Of a stretch of DNA of 64,000 bases, positions 35,231 through 43,875 are shown piece after piece (position 1 is the first letter of the stretch; the number at the start of each line of letters is the position of its first letter). The position numbers and the translations under genes were made by a program. The notes under the pieces were generated by a model. It saw nothing but the letters and a program-made list of their open reading frames with translations. It did no database searches and was not told where the DNA came from. This DNA is from Bacteroidaceae bacterium (GTDB lineage Bacteria; Bacteroidota; Bacteroidia; Bacteroidales; Bacteroidaceae): positions 1 to 64,000 of the forward strand of contig JAGCLA010000006.1 of assembly GCA_017647225.1 (NCBI GenBank), written 5' to 3'.

Positions 35231-36304
35231 TTATTCAAAAACGGCAATTTTAACGTCTGAACCCTTGCGTAACTGCAGTGTTCCTGATGTGAGGATTGTG
35301 TCACCCTCCTGCAAACCGTCAAGAATCTGGACTTCGCTCTCGGTACGTATTCCTGTAATTACATCAACAGGGTCTGCCTTTCCGTTGCGGAAAACAAACA
35401 CTTTGTTTTTGCCCATTTCGGGAACAATGGCTTCTGCAGGTATTGCAATGGCATCGGCTATTTCTTTCTGCTTCAAACGTATGTCGGCATACTGTCCGGG
35501 CATAAGCTCGCCTTTTGTGTTTGCGTAGCGTGCGCGTACAAGCAATGAACGTGTCTGTGCTTCAAGGGCCGATTCGGTAGCATATACCTGTGCTTTGAAT
35601 GTGTTGAGGTTGCCATCGACACGGAATTCGAGGTTTGTTCCTTTCTTGATGTCTGTGGCATATCTTTCAGCAACAGAGAACTCTATCTTGATAGGGGTCA
35701 TTGATGTCAGTTTGGCAATGACAGTGGTCGGTGATGCGTATGCTCCGACACTCACCTGACGCAAACCGATAACACCGTCGAATGGTGCACGCAACTCGGT
35801 CATTTCAATCTGTGCCTGAATCTTCTCTATATCGGCATTCAATGCTGCGAGTTCGGTCTTTACAATTTCAAGAGCCTCTTTACTTACGGCGTCCTTCTGT
35901 AATAGCGCGCTCTGGCGATATACTCTCTCCTCGGCAAGTGGAACCTGAGCCTCAAGGCGTTTCAACTGCGCCTGTAGCTGTGCGTCGTTGATTTTTGCAA
36001 GCAGTGTGCCTTTCTCGACAAAACTGCCCTCCTCAAAGAATATATCGGTTATTTTTCCCGATGTTTCGAATGACAAATCAACCTCTTCGTCAGGGACAAG
36101 GCTACCCACGACAGGTATCTCATCTGTCAATAGATGAGGCTCAATGATTTTTGCATTTACACTCAAGACCTTTTTTGTGACTTTGTGTTTCATTTCGGCT
36201 TGAGCCAATTCTTTGTTCTGTTGTGGCATAAGTTTGAAATATCCCCACACTCCGACTGCAATTACAAGAGCTGCGACAAGCCCCCATTTTAATTTTTTGT
36301 TCAT
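35231..36304 (-). CDS. RND efflux periplasmic adaptor (membrane fusion protein)
   Basis: 357 residues. One N-terminal membrane segment (WGLVAALVIAVGVWGYFKL), barrel-sandwich lipoyl halves (about 60-100 and 165-205: GKITDIFFEEGSFVEKGTLLAKIND and LRAPFDGVIGLRQVSVGAYA), a coiled-coil hairpin in between (about 105-165), then beta-barrel and membrane-proximal domains to KGSDVKIAVFE. It links the RND pump to TolC. First gene of the operon. No TetR or MarR regulator lies next to it. Confidence 0.93.
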   Translation of the reverse strand: MNKKLKWGLVAALVIAVGVWGYFKLMPQQNKELAQAEMKHKVTKKVLSVNAKIIEPHLLTDEIPVVGSLVPDEEVDLSFETSGKITDIFFEEGSFVEKGTLLAKINDAQLQAQLKRLEAQVPLAEERVYRQSALLQKDAVSKEALEIVKTELAALNADIEKIQAQIEMTELRAPFDGVIGLRQVSVGAYASPTTVIAKLTSMTPIKIEFSVAERYATDIKKGTNLEFRVDGNLNTFKAQVYATESALEAQTRSLLVRARYANTKGELMPGQYADIRLKQKEIADAIAIPAEAIVPEMGKNKVFVFRNGKADPVDVITGIRTESEVQILDGLQEGDTILTSGTLQLRKGSDVKIAVFE

Positions 36305-36343
36305 ATTTTGCGATGTTTTTCTGTTCTAAACTGTTACAACCTG

Positions 36344-36351
36344 CAAAGTTA
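36344..36351 (-). promoter_or_regulatory. Possible -7 box of the RND operon
   Basis: TAACTTTG on the minus strand about 40 bases before the adaptor start fits TAnnTTTG and is followed by GCA as in many Bacteroidota promoters. No -33 TTTG is evident, so this is tentative. Confidence 0.4.
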
Positions 36352-36466
36352 GGTAAAATCCGTAAAGTGTAAAAATGTTAAATCTTAAATTATATATATT
36401 ATATGTTATTTATAATAACAATTTCGTTTTGTACATATATTTGTTTTTTTCTTCGTTCGTTTTTCA

Positions 36467-36474
36467 TATATTTG
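36467..36474 (+). promoter_or_regulatory. Possible -7 box of efp
   Basis: TATATTTG, followed by TACCCG, lies about 73 bases before the efp start. The nearest TTTG (36440-36443) is 23 bases upstream, slightly too far for the consensus. The remaining intergenic DNA (36305-36546) is AT-rich with no other structure. Confidence 0.45.
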
Positions 36475-36546
36475 TACCCGATTTGCGAAAAGGGCTTTGC
36501 TCTTGCGCCTTAAAACGAATAATTTTAACAAAAAACAGATAATATT

Positions 36547-37113
36547 ATGATTAACTCTCAAGACATTAAAATCGGTACCGCTATCCGTATGGATGGCAAA
36601 TTGTATTTTTGCATAGACTTCTTGCATGTAAAACCAGGTAAGGGTAACACTTTCATGCGTACAAAGTTGAAGGACGTTGTTGACGGTTACGTTTTGGAAC
36701 GTCGTTTCAATATCGGTGAGAAACTTGAAGATGTTCGTGTTGAGCGTCGTCCTTATCAGTATCTCTATCAGGAGGGTAACGAGTATGTTTTCATGAATCA
36801 GGAGACTTTCGAGCAGGTTAACATCTCAGGTGAGCAGATCAACGGTGTTGCTTTCATGAAGGAGGGTATGACTCTTGAAGTTGTAACTGACGCTTCAACA
36901 GAGACAATCCTTTTTGCTGACATGCCTCTTAAGGTTGTTTTGGCTGTTACATACACTGAGCCAGGTCTAAAGGGCGATACAGCTACAAACACAACAAAGC
37001 CTGCTACATTGGAGACCGGTGCTGAAATCCGCGTTCCTCTCTTCATCAACGAAGGTGAGCTCGTTGAGGTTGACACTCGCGACGGCTCGTACGTAGGTCG
37101 TGTAAAAGCCTAA
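36547..37113 (+). CDS. efp: Elongation factor P
   Basis: 188 residues, three beta-barrel domains as expected. The loop [10 protein letters not shown] places Lys32 at the tip that in other bacteria is modified (by EpmA or other routes) and reaches the peptidyl-transferase centre to relieve stalling at polyprolines. No modification gene is adjacent. The C-terminal barrel ends [15 protein letters not shown] possible promoter lies upstream; a glycosyltransferase gene follows after 47 bases on the same strand. Confidence 0.97.
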   Translation: MINSQDIKIGTAIRMDGKLYFCIDFLHVKPGKGNTFMRTKLKDVVDGYVLERRFNIGEKLEDVRVERRPYQYLYQEGNEYVFMNQETFEQVNISGEQINGVAFMKEGMTLEVVTDASTETILFADMPLKVVLAVTYTEPGLKGDTATNTTKPATLETGAEIRVPLFINEGELVEVDTRDGSYVGRVKA

Positions 37114-37160
37114 GTCTTGATTCATCGAGAATGTGATGACTGCGTGGTTGTCCCATTTTG

Positions 37161-38222
37161 ATGAACCGACATAAGAACACAAGTAAAAAAAATAACAAAT
37201 TGTTGTACTCTATAATTGTCCCGGTTTACAACAGACCCGACGAGATAAACAAACTTCTCGAAAGTCTGGCGGCTCAGACGGTAAAACCATTTGAGTTGGT
37301 GATTATAGAGGATGGCTCAGAAGAACGGTGTGACCATCTGCTCGATGGCTACCGTTCTTCTTTTACTATCAATTATCATTACAAGAAGAACGAGGGCAGG
37401 TGCGAGGCGCGTAACTATGGACTGGAGCGTGCCAATGGCGACTATATGCTCTTCTTCGACTCCGATGTGATTCTTCCGCCCTTCTATTTCGAAAGGCTTG
37501 AAACGGCAATGGGCGCTTCGCCCTGCGACTGCTTTGGTGGTCCCGATGCTGCCGATGCCTCTTTCTCCGATATGCAGAAAGCTGTCAGCCATGCGATGAC
37601 ATCGTTTTGGACAACGGGTGGAATACGTGGCGGTAAGGTCGTTATGGAGAAATTCTGTCCGCGCACATTCAACATGGGCATTTCAAGAAAGGTCTATGAG
37701 ACGGTGGGCGGTTTCAATGATATGTTGGGTGAGGATATCGACTTGAGCCTGCGCATACGAAAGGCCGGTTTTGATATTAAACTTATCCGTGAGGCTTTTG
37801 TGTATCATAAGCGCCGTATCGACTTTGCCCGTTTCTTCAAGCAGGTCAATACTTTTGGTCAGGCGCGTATCTGGTTACAACTTATCCACCCAGGCTCCAT
37901 GAAGGCGGTACATACAGCGCCGGCATTGTTGCTTATAATGGCTATATTGTTGGTGGCGGCATCATTCTTCTGCCCATGGCTATTGCTCTTGCCGTTGCTT
38001 TATGCCTTACTTATATTCTTTGATTCTCTTGCGAAAAATCGCAGTCTGAATGTGGCAATCCTTTCTGTGGCGGCAGCTGCTGTTCAGATAACGGGCTACG
38101 GCTCTGGTTTCCTGAAGGCTTTCTGGTATAAGATGGTGCTTAAACAGCCTTTGGAAACAAAACGTAATCTCATTAATTTGATGAACAAGGATTATGGAAC
38201 AGAAAACAAGAAAGAGCATTAA
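37161..38222 (+). CDS. Membrane-associated family 2 glycosyltransferase
   Basis: 353 residues from the ATG at 37161; an in-frame TTG just before it is less likely. GT-A fold at the N-terminus: YSIIVPVYNRPDEINKLLESL, VIIEDGS and the metal-binding FFDSDVILP near residue 98, then GEDIDLSLRIRKAG (ED motif of GT2). Two or three hydrophobic helices follow (about 250-325), so it probably works at the inner face of the inner membrane, transferring a sugar to lipid or polysaccharide. Donor and acceptor unknown. It overlaps the start of radC by 29 bases. Confidence 0.88.
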   Translation: MNRHKNTSKKNNKLLYSIIVPVYNRPDEINKLLESLAAQTVKPFELVIIEDGSEERCDHLLDGYRSSFTINYHYKKNEGRCEARNYGLERANGDYMLFFDSDVILPPFYFERLETAMGASPCDCFGGPDAADASFSDMQKAVSHAMTSFWTTGGIRGGKVVMEKFCPRTFNMGISRKVYETVGGFNDMLGEDIDLSLRIRKAGFDIKLIREAFVYHKRRIDFARFFKQVNTFGQARIWLQLIHPGSMKAVHTAPALLLIMAILLVAASFFCPWLLLLPLLYALLIFFDSLAKNRSLNVAILSVAAAAVQITGYGSGFLKAFWYKMVLKQPLETKRNLINLMNKDYGTENKKEH

Positions 38223-38886
38223 GGAGTGGCCTTTGGATGAACGTCCGCGTGAAAAGGCGGTAAAGAACGGAATATCTTCGCTGAGCAATTCCGAGCTTAT
38301 GGCTATATTGATAGGGTCGGGTACACCTGACGAGTCAGCGGTAGAGCTTATGCAGAAGGTGCTTGCATCGTGCAACGACAGTATTGCAAGGTTGGCGCGT
38401 CTGACAGTCGATGACCTTTGTCTGTTCAAGGGTATAGGCCCTGCAAAGGCTCTGACTATTGTTGCGGCATGCGAATTGTGGAAACGTCGTGAGGGTGATG
38501 ACATTACCCGTACAAAATATATAAAGTCGTCGCAGGACCTGTTCAGGTATTTCCATCCCATGCTGTGTGACCTTAATGTGGAGCAATGTCATGTGCTGAT
38601 GCTGAACAGCAAGAACGGGGTGATTGATAGTGCACTCATCGGCAGCGGCGGCTTGACTGCTACGACTGTTGATATACGTCTTGTGATACGTGAGGCGCTT
38701 ATGAAACGTGCTACGGCCATTGCACTTTGCCACAACCACCCTTCGGGGAATATAAATCCAAGCAGGGATGATAACGAACTGACAAAGAACCTTCGCGATG
38801 CGTGCAGGGTTATGAATATAAGGTTCCTCGACCATATTATAGTTGCCGGTGACAGATACTACAGCTATAACGACGAGGGAGTATGA
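38194..38886 (+). CDS. radC: RadC-family JAB-domain protein
   Basis: 230 residues. Helix-hairpin-helix region near residue 75 (FKGIGPAKALTIVAACEL) and C-terminal MPN/JAB domain with the JAMM motif HNHPSGNINPSRDD (about 171-184), full length for chromosomal RadC. The role in DNA repair once claimed is not supported in E. coli; the JAMM fold suggests a metal-dependent hydrolase. It begins within the end of the glycosyltransferase gene, and a DUF59 gene follows 10 bases after the stop. Confidence 0.93.
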   Translation: MEQKTRKSIKEWPLDERPREKAVKNGISSLSNSELMAILIGSGTPDESAVELMQKVLASCNDSIARLARLTVDDLCLFKGIGPAKALTIVAACELWKRREGDDITRTKYIKSSQDLFRYFHPMLCDLNVEQCHVLMLNSKNGVIDSALIGSGGLTATTVDIRLVIREALMKRATAIALCHNHPSGNINPSRDDNELTKNLRDACRVMNIRFLDHIIVAGDRYYSYNDEGV

Positions 38887-38896
38887 TTGAACGATT

Positions 38897-39208
38897 ATGG
38901 AAAAGATTGAGCTTGAACAGAAAATAGTTGAGATGATAAAGACTGTGTATGACCCTGAAATACCTGTCAATATCTACGATTTGGGACTTATATATCGCAT
39001 TGAGGTAAAGGAAGACAATGCGGTGGAAATTGATATGACTCTTACCGCACCGAACTGCCCTGCCGCAGATTTCATGATGGAGGATGTCCGCATGAAGGTG
39101 GAATCTATCGAGGGAGTGAGTTCTCTTGCACTTAACCTTGTCTTTGAGCCAGAATGGAGCCATGACCTCATGACCGAGGAGGCTAAACTGGAACTTGGCT
39201 TGCTCTAA
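38897..39208 (+). CDS. DUF59/MIP18-family Fe-S assembly factor (SufT-like)
   Basis: 103 residues. The family signatures DPEIPVNIYDLGLIY and MTLTAPNCPAADF (with the conserved Cys) are intact. Members such as SufT and PaaD assist maturation of Fe-S proteins. It is often in suf operons, but here it stands between radC and a metallophosphatase, with no suf gene in the window. Likely cytosolic. Confidence 0.9.
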   Translation: MEKIELEQKIVEMIKTVYDPEIPVNIYDLGLIYRIEVKEDNAVEIDMTLTAPNCPAADFMMEDVRMKVESIEGVSSLALNLVFEPEWSHDLMTEEAKLELGLL

Positions 39209-39223
39209 TTGAAAACTATTACT

Positions 39224-39985
39224 ATGAAAAAGATATATATCCTCTCCGATGCACACTTGGGCTCATGGGCTATCGAACACCGACGCACCCATGAACGTCG
39301 TCTTGTGTCATTCCTCGACAAAGTAAAGAACGATGCATCGGCTGTGTATATGTTGGGCGATATGTTTGACTTCTGGTACGAATTCAAGAATGTTGTTCCA
39401 AAGGGATATACTCGCTTTTTCGGCAAGGTGGCTGAACTTACGGACAAGGGTGTCGAGGTACATTTCTTCACCGGCAACCACGATATATGGTGTCTTGACT
39501 ATTTTGAAAGGGAGTGTGGCATGATAATACACCGTGAGCCATGCCTTGTGGAGCTTTATGGCAAAGAGGTGTTCCTTGCTCATGGCGACGAGTTCTCTAC
39601 AGAAAAGGGTTTCCGCTTTTTGAGGGCAATGTTTCACAACCGCTTCCTGCAACGCCTGTTGTCGATGTTACACCCACGTTGGAGTGTGTGGTTCGGGCAT
39701 AAATGGGCTTATAGAAGCATGATCAAGCATAAGGTGAATGGCGAAACACCATATATGGGTGAAGAGAAGGAAGATTGCGTGAAGTTTGCCAAGAAGTATC
39801 TTGCAACCCATGCGTCGGTCGATTGCTTTGTCTTTGGTCATCGTCACATCGACACCGATGTCAGTCTTGGCAATTCACAGGTGATATTCCTTGGCGATTG
39901 GGTTTCCAAATTCGACTATGTCGTAATCGACAGCAAAGCAATAGAACATAAACACTACGTAGAAGGAGAAAGTAAAGAGGTTTGA
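39224..39985 (+). CDS. LpxH-like metallophosphoesterase (UDP-2,3-diacylglucosamine diphosphatase family)
   Basis: 253 residues from the ATG at 39224, preferred over an in-frame TTG at 39209 because KKIYILSDAHLGSW is the conserved start. All calcineurin-type metal motifs are present: SDAHLG, GDMFDFW, GNHDIW, LAHGDE and GHRHID. The family hydrolyses UDP-2,3-diacylglucosamine in lipid A synthesis. Bacteroidota often carry more than one paralogue, so it is LpxH-like and not proven LpxH. Last gene of the efp-side run; a terminator overlaps its stop. Confidence 0.85.
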   Translation: MKKIYILSDAHLGSWAIEHRRTHERRLVSFLDKVKNDASAVYMLGDMFDFWYEFKNVVPKGYTRFFGKVAELTDKGVEVHFFTGNHDIWCLDYFERECGMIIHREPCLVELYGKEVFLAHGDEFSTEKGFRFLRAMFHNRFLQRLLSMLHPRWSVWFGHKWAYRSMIKHKVNGETPYMGEEKEDCVKFAKKYLATHASVDCFVFGHRHIDTDVSLGNSQVIFLGDWVSKFDYVVIDSKAIEHKHYVEGESKEV

Positions 39986-40005
39986 ATTTTCAAACCTCTT
40001 TTTTT
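39974..40005. terminator. Terminator between lpxH-like gene and tolC-like gene
   Basis: AAAGAGGTTTGA pairs with TCAAACCTCTTT around ATTT and runs into TTTTTTT on the plus strand. It overlaps the stop of the plus-strand gene and the end of the minus-strand TolC gene. Confidence 0.88.
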
Positions 40006-41248
40006 ATTCCGCAATCACCGTTGCACCAAACTTCATGTCAAGCCCTGTGGAGCGTTGCAGTTCAACCCACGCAGCAGCCTTCTTGAACAGGGCGTTGATA
40101 TATTCGTGGCGCATCTCGTTCTCGTTACGCTGTACTATAAGGTAGTCGAGGAACGGTATCTCGCCAAGTTCGTATGCTCTCCTTTTATTGTCAACAACCT
40201 TACGCATGTCGTTGAGCATTGCAGTAGAAAAGGTTTCGGTCTGCTTTGTAGTGAAGTTGAAATTGTGGTATGCCTGCATTACTTCGCTTTCAACTTGCAG
40301 ACGAGCTTCATTTACCTCAATCTCTGCTTGGTGTGCGAGTGTGGCATCAATGATTCTTTCTCCTTTGTTGAGGCTTGAGAACTTCAACGGTACAGCAATG
40401 CCGGCCTTGACTGTTGTGAAGTTCGGGTCTGCAATGTTGTATGTCGCTCCTATGTTTATATCAAGTTCGGGGCGACGTTGTGCCTTGTTGAATCGTGCCT
40501 TTGCTTTGGCAATATCGGCCTGTTCCAACGCTACTATAATGTCTGGTCGTCTTTCAAGGGCAATGTCTATATACTCCTGCATAGGTGCCGGGTGTTCGCT
40601 TATTTCAAGTGTTCCCATTCCTCTCAAATTCTCTGCACCGTTGAGGCTGTTCATGTAGTAACCTAACTTTATTGCGGTGTTGCATAGTTGTGCCTCGGCA
40701 TCAAGAACTGCGTTTCGTGCCACTCCCTGCGCCATACGGCTCTCCAACCAATCGCTCTCGGCAATGTCGCCTTTACTGAAGCGTATGCTGTCGTTCGTTG
40801 CCACTTCGCTCAGGTTGTTATATACCTCAACAGCTTCGGTGTGCAACAAGCTTGCATGCAGATGCTCAAGGTAGGCTATTGTTGCATCGGCGCGGAAATT
40901 ACGCATATACTCCTCCAATAGGGCAATTGTCTGTTTGCGTTCCGTTTCTGCTATATCGATACGTCCTCTGCGGACACCGAATGTAAAGGTCTTGCCAAGT
41001 TCAAACTCAATGCCTTGTCCGAGTCCTTTGCTCCAATCCTCGTTGTTGGTGTATGACACAGCAAGCGTAGGGTCATTGAAGGTCTTTGAACTCTTGACGC
41101 CGGCATCGGCAATGTCAAGGTCGAGGCTTTTGGCTGTCAGTGCTATGTTATTCTTGAACACGCGCTCCATATACTCTCCGTACGATATATTCTGCGCTGT
41201 TGCCTGCAACGATAGAATGATTGTTGTGAAAAGAATTATTTTTTTCAT
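40004..41248 (-). CDS. TolC-family protein without an adjacent pump
   Basis: 414 residues from the ATG at 41248, chosen because it opens a clean signal peptide (MKKIILFTTIILSLQATAQ). Two OEP-like halves with long coiled coils (ALLEEYMRNFRADATIAYLEHLH; EARLQVESEVMQAYHNFNFT). Its C-terminal part LGEIPFLDYLIVQRNENEMRHEY matches the CusC/CzcC-type group of outer-membrane factors. No adaptor or RND gene is nearby, so it may pair with a system elsewhere. It is distinct from the other TolC gene of the window at 30864-32180. Confidence 0.85.
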   Translation of the reverse strand: MKKIILFTTIILSLQATAQNISYGEYMERVFKNNIALTAKSLDLDIADAGVKSSKTFNDPTLAVSYTNNEDWSKGLGQGIEFELGKTFTFGVRRGRIDIAETERKQTIALLEEYMRNFRADATIAYLEHLHASLLHTEAVEVYNNLSEVATNDSIRFSKGDIAESDWLESRMAQGVARNAVLDAEAQLCNTAIKLGYYMNSLNGAENLRGMGTLEISEHPAPMQEYIDIALERRPDIIVALEQADIAKAKARFNKAQRRPELDINIGATYNIADPNFTTVKAGIAVPLKFSSLNKGERIIDATLAHQAEIEVNEARLQVESEVMQAYHNFNFTTKQTETFSTAMLNDMRKVVDNKRRAYELGEIPFLDYLIVQRNENEMRHEYINALFKKAAAWVELQRSTGLDMKFGATVIAE

Positions 41249-41284
41249 TGTTGTTCGCTTTTTGTTGCGAAAATAGTGAATATG

Positions 41285-41327
41285 AACAGTTGACAAAATG
41301 GTTATTTATTGCCAAAATTCAACTGTT
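41285..41327. terminator. Inverted repeat between cca and tolC-like gene
   Basis: AACAGTTGA (41285-41293) and TCAACTGTT (41319-41327), with an inner TGG/CCA pair. It lies just after the cca stop on the minus strand and before the tolC-like start. It may be a weak terminator or an operator; no T-run is clear. Confidence 0.4.
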
Positions 41328-41337
41328 GCTGTCTGTT

Positions 41338-42777
41338 TTAATTATTGTTTTGCGGTGTCAATCCCATCTTCTCGGCCAATGTCATGATGTGGGCAAGTGC
41401 GGCCTCATATTCGTTAGGTATAACTCCGTCTAGAATAGCATCTTTTACCGCGCTTTTCAGTTGGCCTACGGCTGCGCATGGTCCCAAATTGAATATGCGC
41501 ATGATTTCCTCTCCGTTCACCGGCGGCTGGAAGTTGCGTATGCGGTCTTTTTCTTCGATGTCCTTCAGTTTCTGGCGTACAATCTGGAAATTGTTCAGGA
41601 ACTGTTTCTTGCGTACCTCGTTCTTCGATGTTATGTCGGCTTCGCACAACAGCATCAGGTCGTCAATGTCATCTCCGGCATCGAATAGCAGACGGCGTAC
41701 GGCAGAGTCTGTCACCTCGTCGTCGGCAATGGCTATGGGACGCATGTGCAACGAAACAAGTTTTGCCACATATTTCATCTTCTCGTTCTGTGGCATCTTG
41801 TAGTCGCGGAACAGCCTGTTTACCATTTTCTCGCCAACGATGTTATGGTTGTGGAATGTCCATTTCATAACAGGGTCCCAACGCTTGGTCTTTGGTTTGC
41901 CAATATCGTGTAGCAAGGCTGCCCAACGCAACCAAAGGTTGTCGGTCTTCTTTGCAATGTTGTCAAGCACCTCCAGCGTGTGGTAGAACATCTCTTTGTG
42001 GCTGTAGCCGTTCTTTGTCTCAACACCCTGCATTGCAGTGAGCTGTGGGAATATTATCTCAAGCAATCCGCAACGGTCAAGCTCTATGAAGCCTTTTGAT
42101 GGGGTAGGCGACATCATTATCTTGTTCAGCTCATCGTTAATTCTTTCGCGTGAGATAATTCTTATCCTATCCTTATTCTCGCAGAGAGCTTCAAAAGTCT
42201 CGTCTTCGATGTAAAAATTGAGCTGTGTGGCAAAACGTACGCAACGCATCATTCGCAACGGGTCGTCGCTGAATGTTATTCCGGGTTCAAGAGGGGTGCT
42301 TATTATGCGGTCCTCAAGGTCGAGCATACCGTCAAACGGGTCAACAAGTTCGCCGAATCGTTCCTTGTTCAGGCATATAGCCATTGCATTTATGGTAAAG
42401 TCGCGACGGTTCTGGTCGTCTTCGAGTGTGCCGTCCTCAACAATTGGATTACGCGAATCCCTGCTGTAACTCTCCTTGCGCGCACCTACAAACTCTATTT
42501 CGTGTTCGTGGTATTTTACCTGTGCTGTACCGTAGTTCGCAAAAACCGATAGGTGTGCTCCGCGTCCGAGTCTTTTGCTGAACGCGCGTGCCATTTCAAT
42601 ACCTTTGCCAACAACCACTACATCAATGTCGGTCGATGGGCGTTGCAGGAATATGTCGCGCACATATCCACCGACGACATAACATTCCATACCCAGACTG
42701 TCGGCCGTTTCCGATATCTTTCGGAATATGGGTGTATCGAGCAATTTGCAAAGTTCTTCTCTATCGGGTTTATACAT
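41338..42777 (-). CDS. CCA tRNA nucleotidyltransferase with HD domain
   Basis: 479 residues from the ATG at 42777; an upstream in-frame TTG is unlikely. The class II nucleotidyltransferase core has YVVGGYVRDIFLQRPSTDIDVVVVG (the GG...DxD catalytic site, about residues 30-55) and RRDFTINAMA. A C-terminal HD domain includes RWAALLHDIGKPKTKR. It adds or repairs the 3' CCA of tRNAs; consistent with this, neither tRNA gene in the window encodes CCA. It could instead be a poly(A) polymerase or a split A-adding enzyme, but the length and HD domain fit full CCA enzymes. Confidence 0.9.
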   Translation of the reverse strand: MYKPDREELCKLLDTPIFRKISETADSLGMECYVVGGYVRDIFLQRPSTDIDVVVVGKGIEMARAFSKRLGRGAHLSVFANYGTAQVKYHEHEIEFVGARKESYSRDSRNPIVEDGTLEDDQNRRDFTINAMAICLNKERFGELVDPFDGMLDLEDRIISTPLEPGITFSDDPLRMMRCVRFATQLNFYIEDETFEALCENKDRIRIISRERINDELNKIMMSPTPSKGFIELDRCGLLEIIFPQLTAMQGVETKNGYSHKEMFYHTLEVLDNIAKKTDNLWLRWAALLHDIGKPKTKRWDPVMKWTFHNHNIVGEKMVNRLFRDYKMPQNEKMKYVAKLVSLHMRPIAIADDEVTDSAVRRLLFDAGDDIDDLMLLCEADITSKNEVRKKQFLNNFQIVRQKLKDIEEKDRIRNFQPPVNGEEIMRIFNLGPCAAVGQLKSAVKDAILDGVIPNEYEAALAHIMTLAEKMGLTPQNNN

Positions 42778-42895
42778 AAATAGGTCGTTTAAGTACAAAT
42801 GTATTCGCGAAGATAACTATTTTCGTGCGATTATAAAAACAGCACCCGTTAAAATGTAAAAACAATGGGCTATACATTAAAAAGAGCCATTCATC

Positions 42896-42927
42896 TTTGA
42901 TGCGTAACGATAAATAATGTACTTTTG
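42896..42927 (+). promoter_or_regulatory. Promoter of the hypothetical lipoprotein gene
   Basis: TTTG (42896-42899) and TACTTTTG (42920-42927) are 20 bases apart, close to the Bacteroidota consensus. Start expected near 42932, 19 bases before the ATG. Confidence 0.65.
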
Positions 42928-42950
42928 CCGTAAACGAATACTTTTATATA

Positions 42951-43799
42951 ATGAAGAACCCATACATTATTCTGTTCTTTGTGGCATGTGCGCTTTTCTC
43001 CTCATGCGAAAACTCTGTCGAGGAACCTGCACGTAACTTGCTTGCTCAGGCAAGAGAACTATATGCGGCTGAAGAATATAACAAGGCAAGAGTGCTTATT
43101 GACAGCATGTCGGTAGCTTATCCCAAAGCATATAAGACACGCCGTGAAGCTGAAGTGTTGCGCCGCGAGGTCATGCTCAAGGAGAAGCGTCGCGATGTGG
43201 AATTCTTTACTGATATGTGCGAAAAACTGTCAGCAAAGCGCGACTCTCTTGTTTCCGGTTTTATATTTAATAAGGATGAGCGTTTCCAGGATATCGGCTA
43301 TTATACGGTTGCATCACAGGCTTTGAACCTTAATCAATCAAATTGTTTCCTTCGTGCAAGTGTAAGAGAAGACGGTGATGCCTATCTTGCGTCGTATTAT
43401 CGTGGTGCGAAGATTGCTCATAACACATTGAAAATATCTTCGGGTGACAGTTTCGTAGTTTGTGATAATCCATATTTGTCAAGGTCTTACTGGAATTACG
43501 GTTTGTATAACGAACGTCGTGAATTCCGCTATGGATCGGATAACGGAATTATGGATTACATAGCTTCGGCCACATCACCGCTGAAAGTGGAAATATCAGG
43601 AACTATGGGTAAGTGCGAATACACTCTTCGCAACGAAGACGCAGTGGCAATCAAACGTGTCATAGAACTTTCAAACTTGCTTAAGCAATACAAGGAGAGT
43701 TGTGCCATGCGCGATGAGGCGCAGCGCTCGCTCGATTTTCTTATCAAGAGCCAACAGCGTTCACAGGAGAATATCCAAAACACTGAGGTTGCAGAGTGA
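42951..43799 (+). CDS. Hypothetical lipoprotein with helical repeat and coiled-coil tail
   Basis: 282 residues, no family recognised. Lipoprotein signal MKNPYIILFFVACALFSSC (lipobox FSSC). Residues about 28-100 look like a TPR-like helical hairpin followed by a charged helix (ARELYAAEEYNKARVLIDSM; VLRREVMLKEKRRDVEF). The middle (about 105-225) is rich in aromatic beta-type sequence (YLASYYRGAKIAHNTL, SRSYWNYGLYNERREFRYG). The last 50 residues form a heptad-like helix. It has its own promoter and terminator, so it is monocistronic. Likely attached to the periplasmic face of a membrane. Function unknown. Confidence 0.8.
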   Translation: MKNPYIILFFVACALFSSCENSVEEPARNLLAQARELYAAEEYNKARVLIDSMSVAYPKAYKTRREAEVLRREVMLKEKRRDVEFFTDMCEKLSAKRDSLVSGFIFNKDERFQDIGYYTVASQALNLNQSNCFLRASVREDGDAYLASYYRGAKIAHNTLKISSGDSFVVCDNPYLSRSYWNYGLYNERREFRYGSDNGIMDYIASATSPLKVEISGTMGKCEYTLRNEDAVAIKRVIELSNLLKQYKESCAMRDEAQRSLDFLIKSQQRSQENIQNTEVAE

Positions 43800-43826
43800 T
43801 ATGGCATTGGAATCATAAAGTCCAAT

Positions 43827-43859
43827 AAAAAAGGCTTCACTGAAAGTGAAGCCTTTTTT
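43827..43859. terminator. Bidirectional terminator between the lipoprotein gene and ackA
   Basis: AAAAAAGGCTTCACT and AGTGAAGCCTTTTTT form a perfect 15-bp stem with a GAA loop; A- and T-runs on both sides serve both strands. Confidence 0.92.
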
Positions 43860-43875
43860 GTGTATTATGTAGGGA

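Noticed and set aside
37158-37160. TTG start for the glycosyltransferase
   Set aside because: An ATG follows immediately at 37161 and nothing favours the extra residue.
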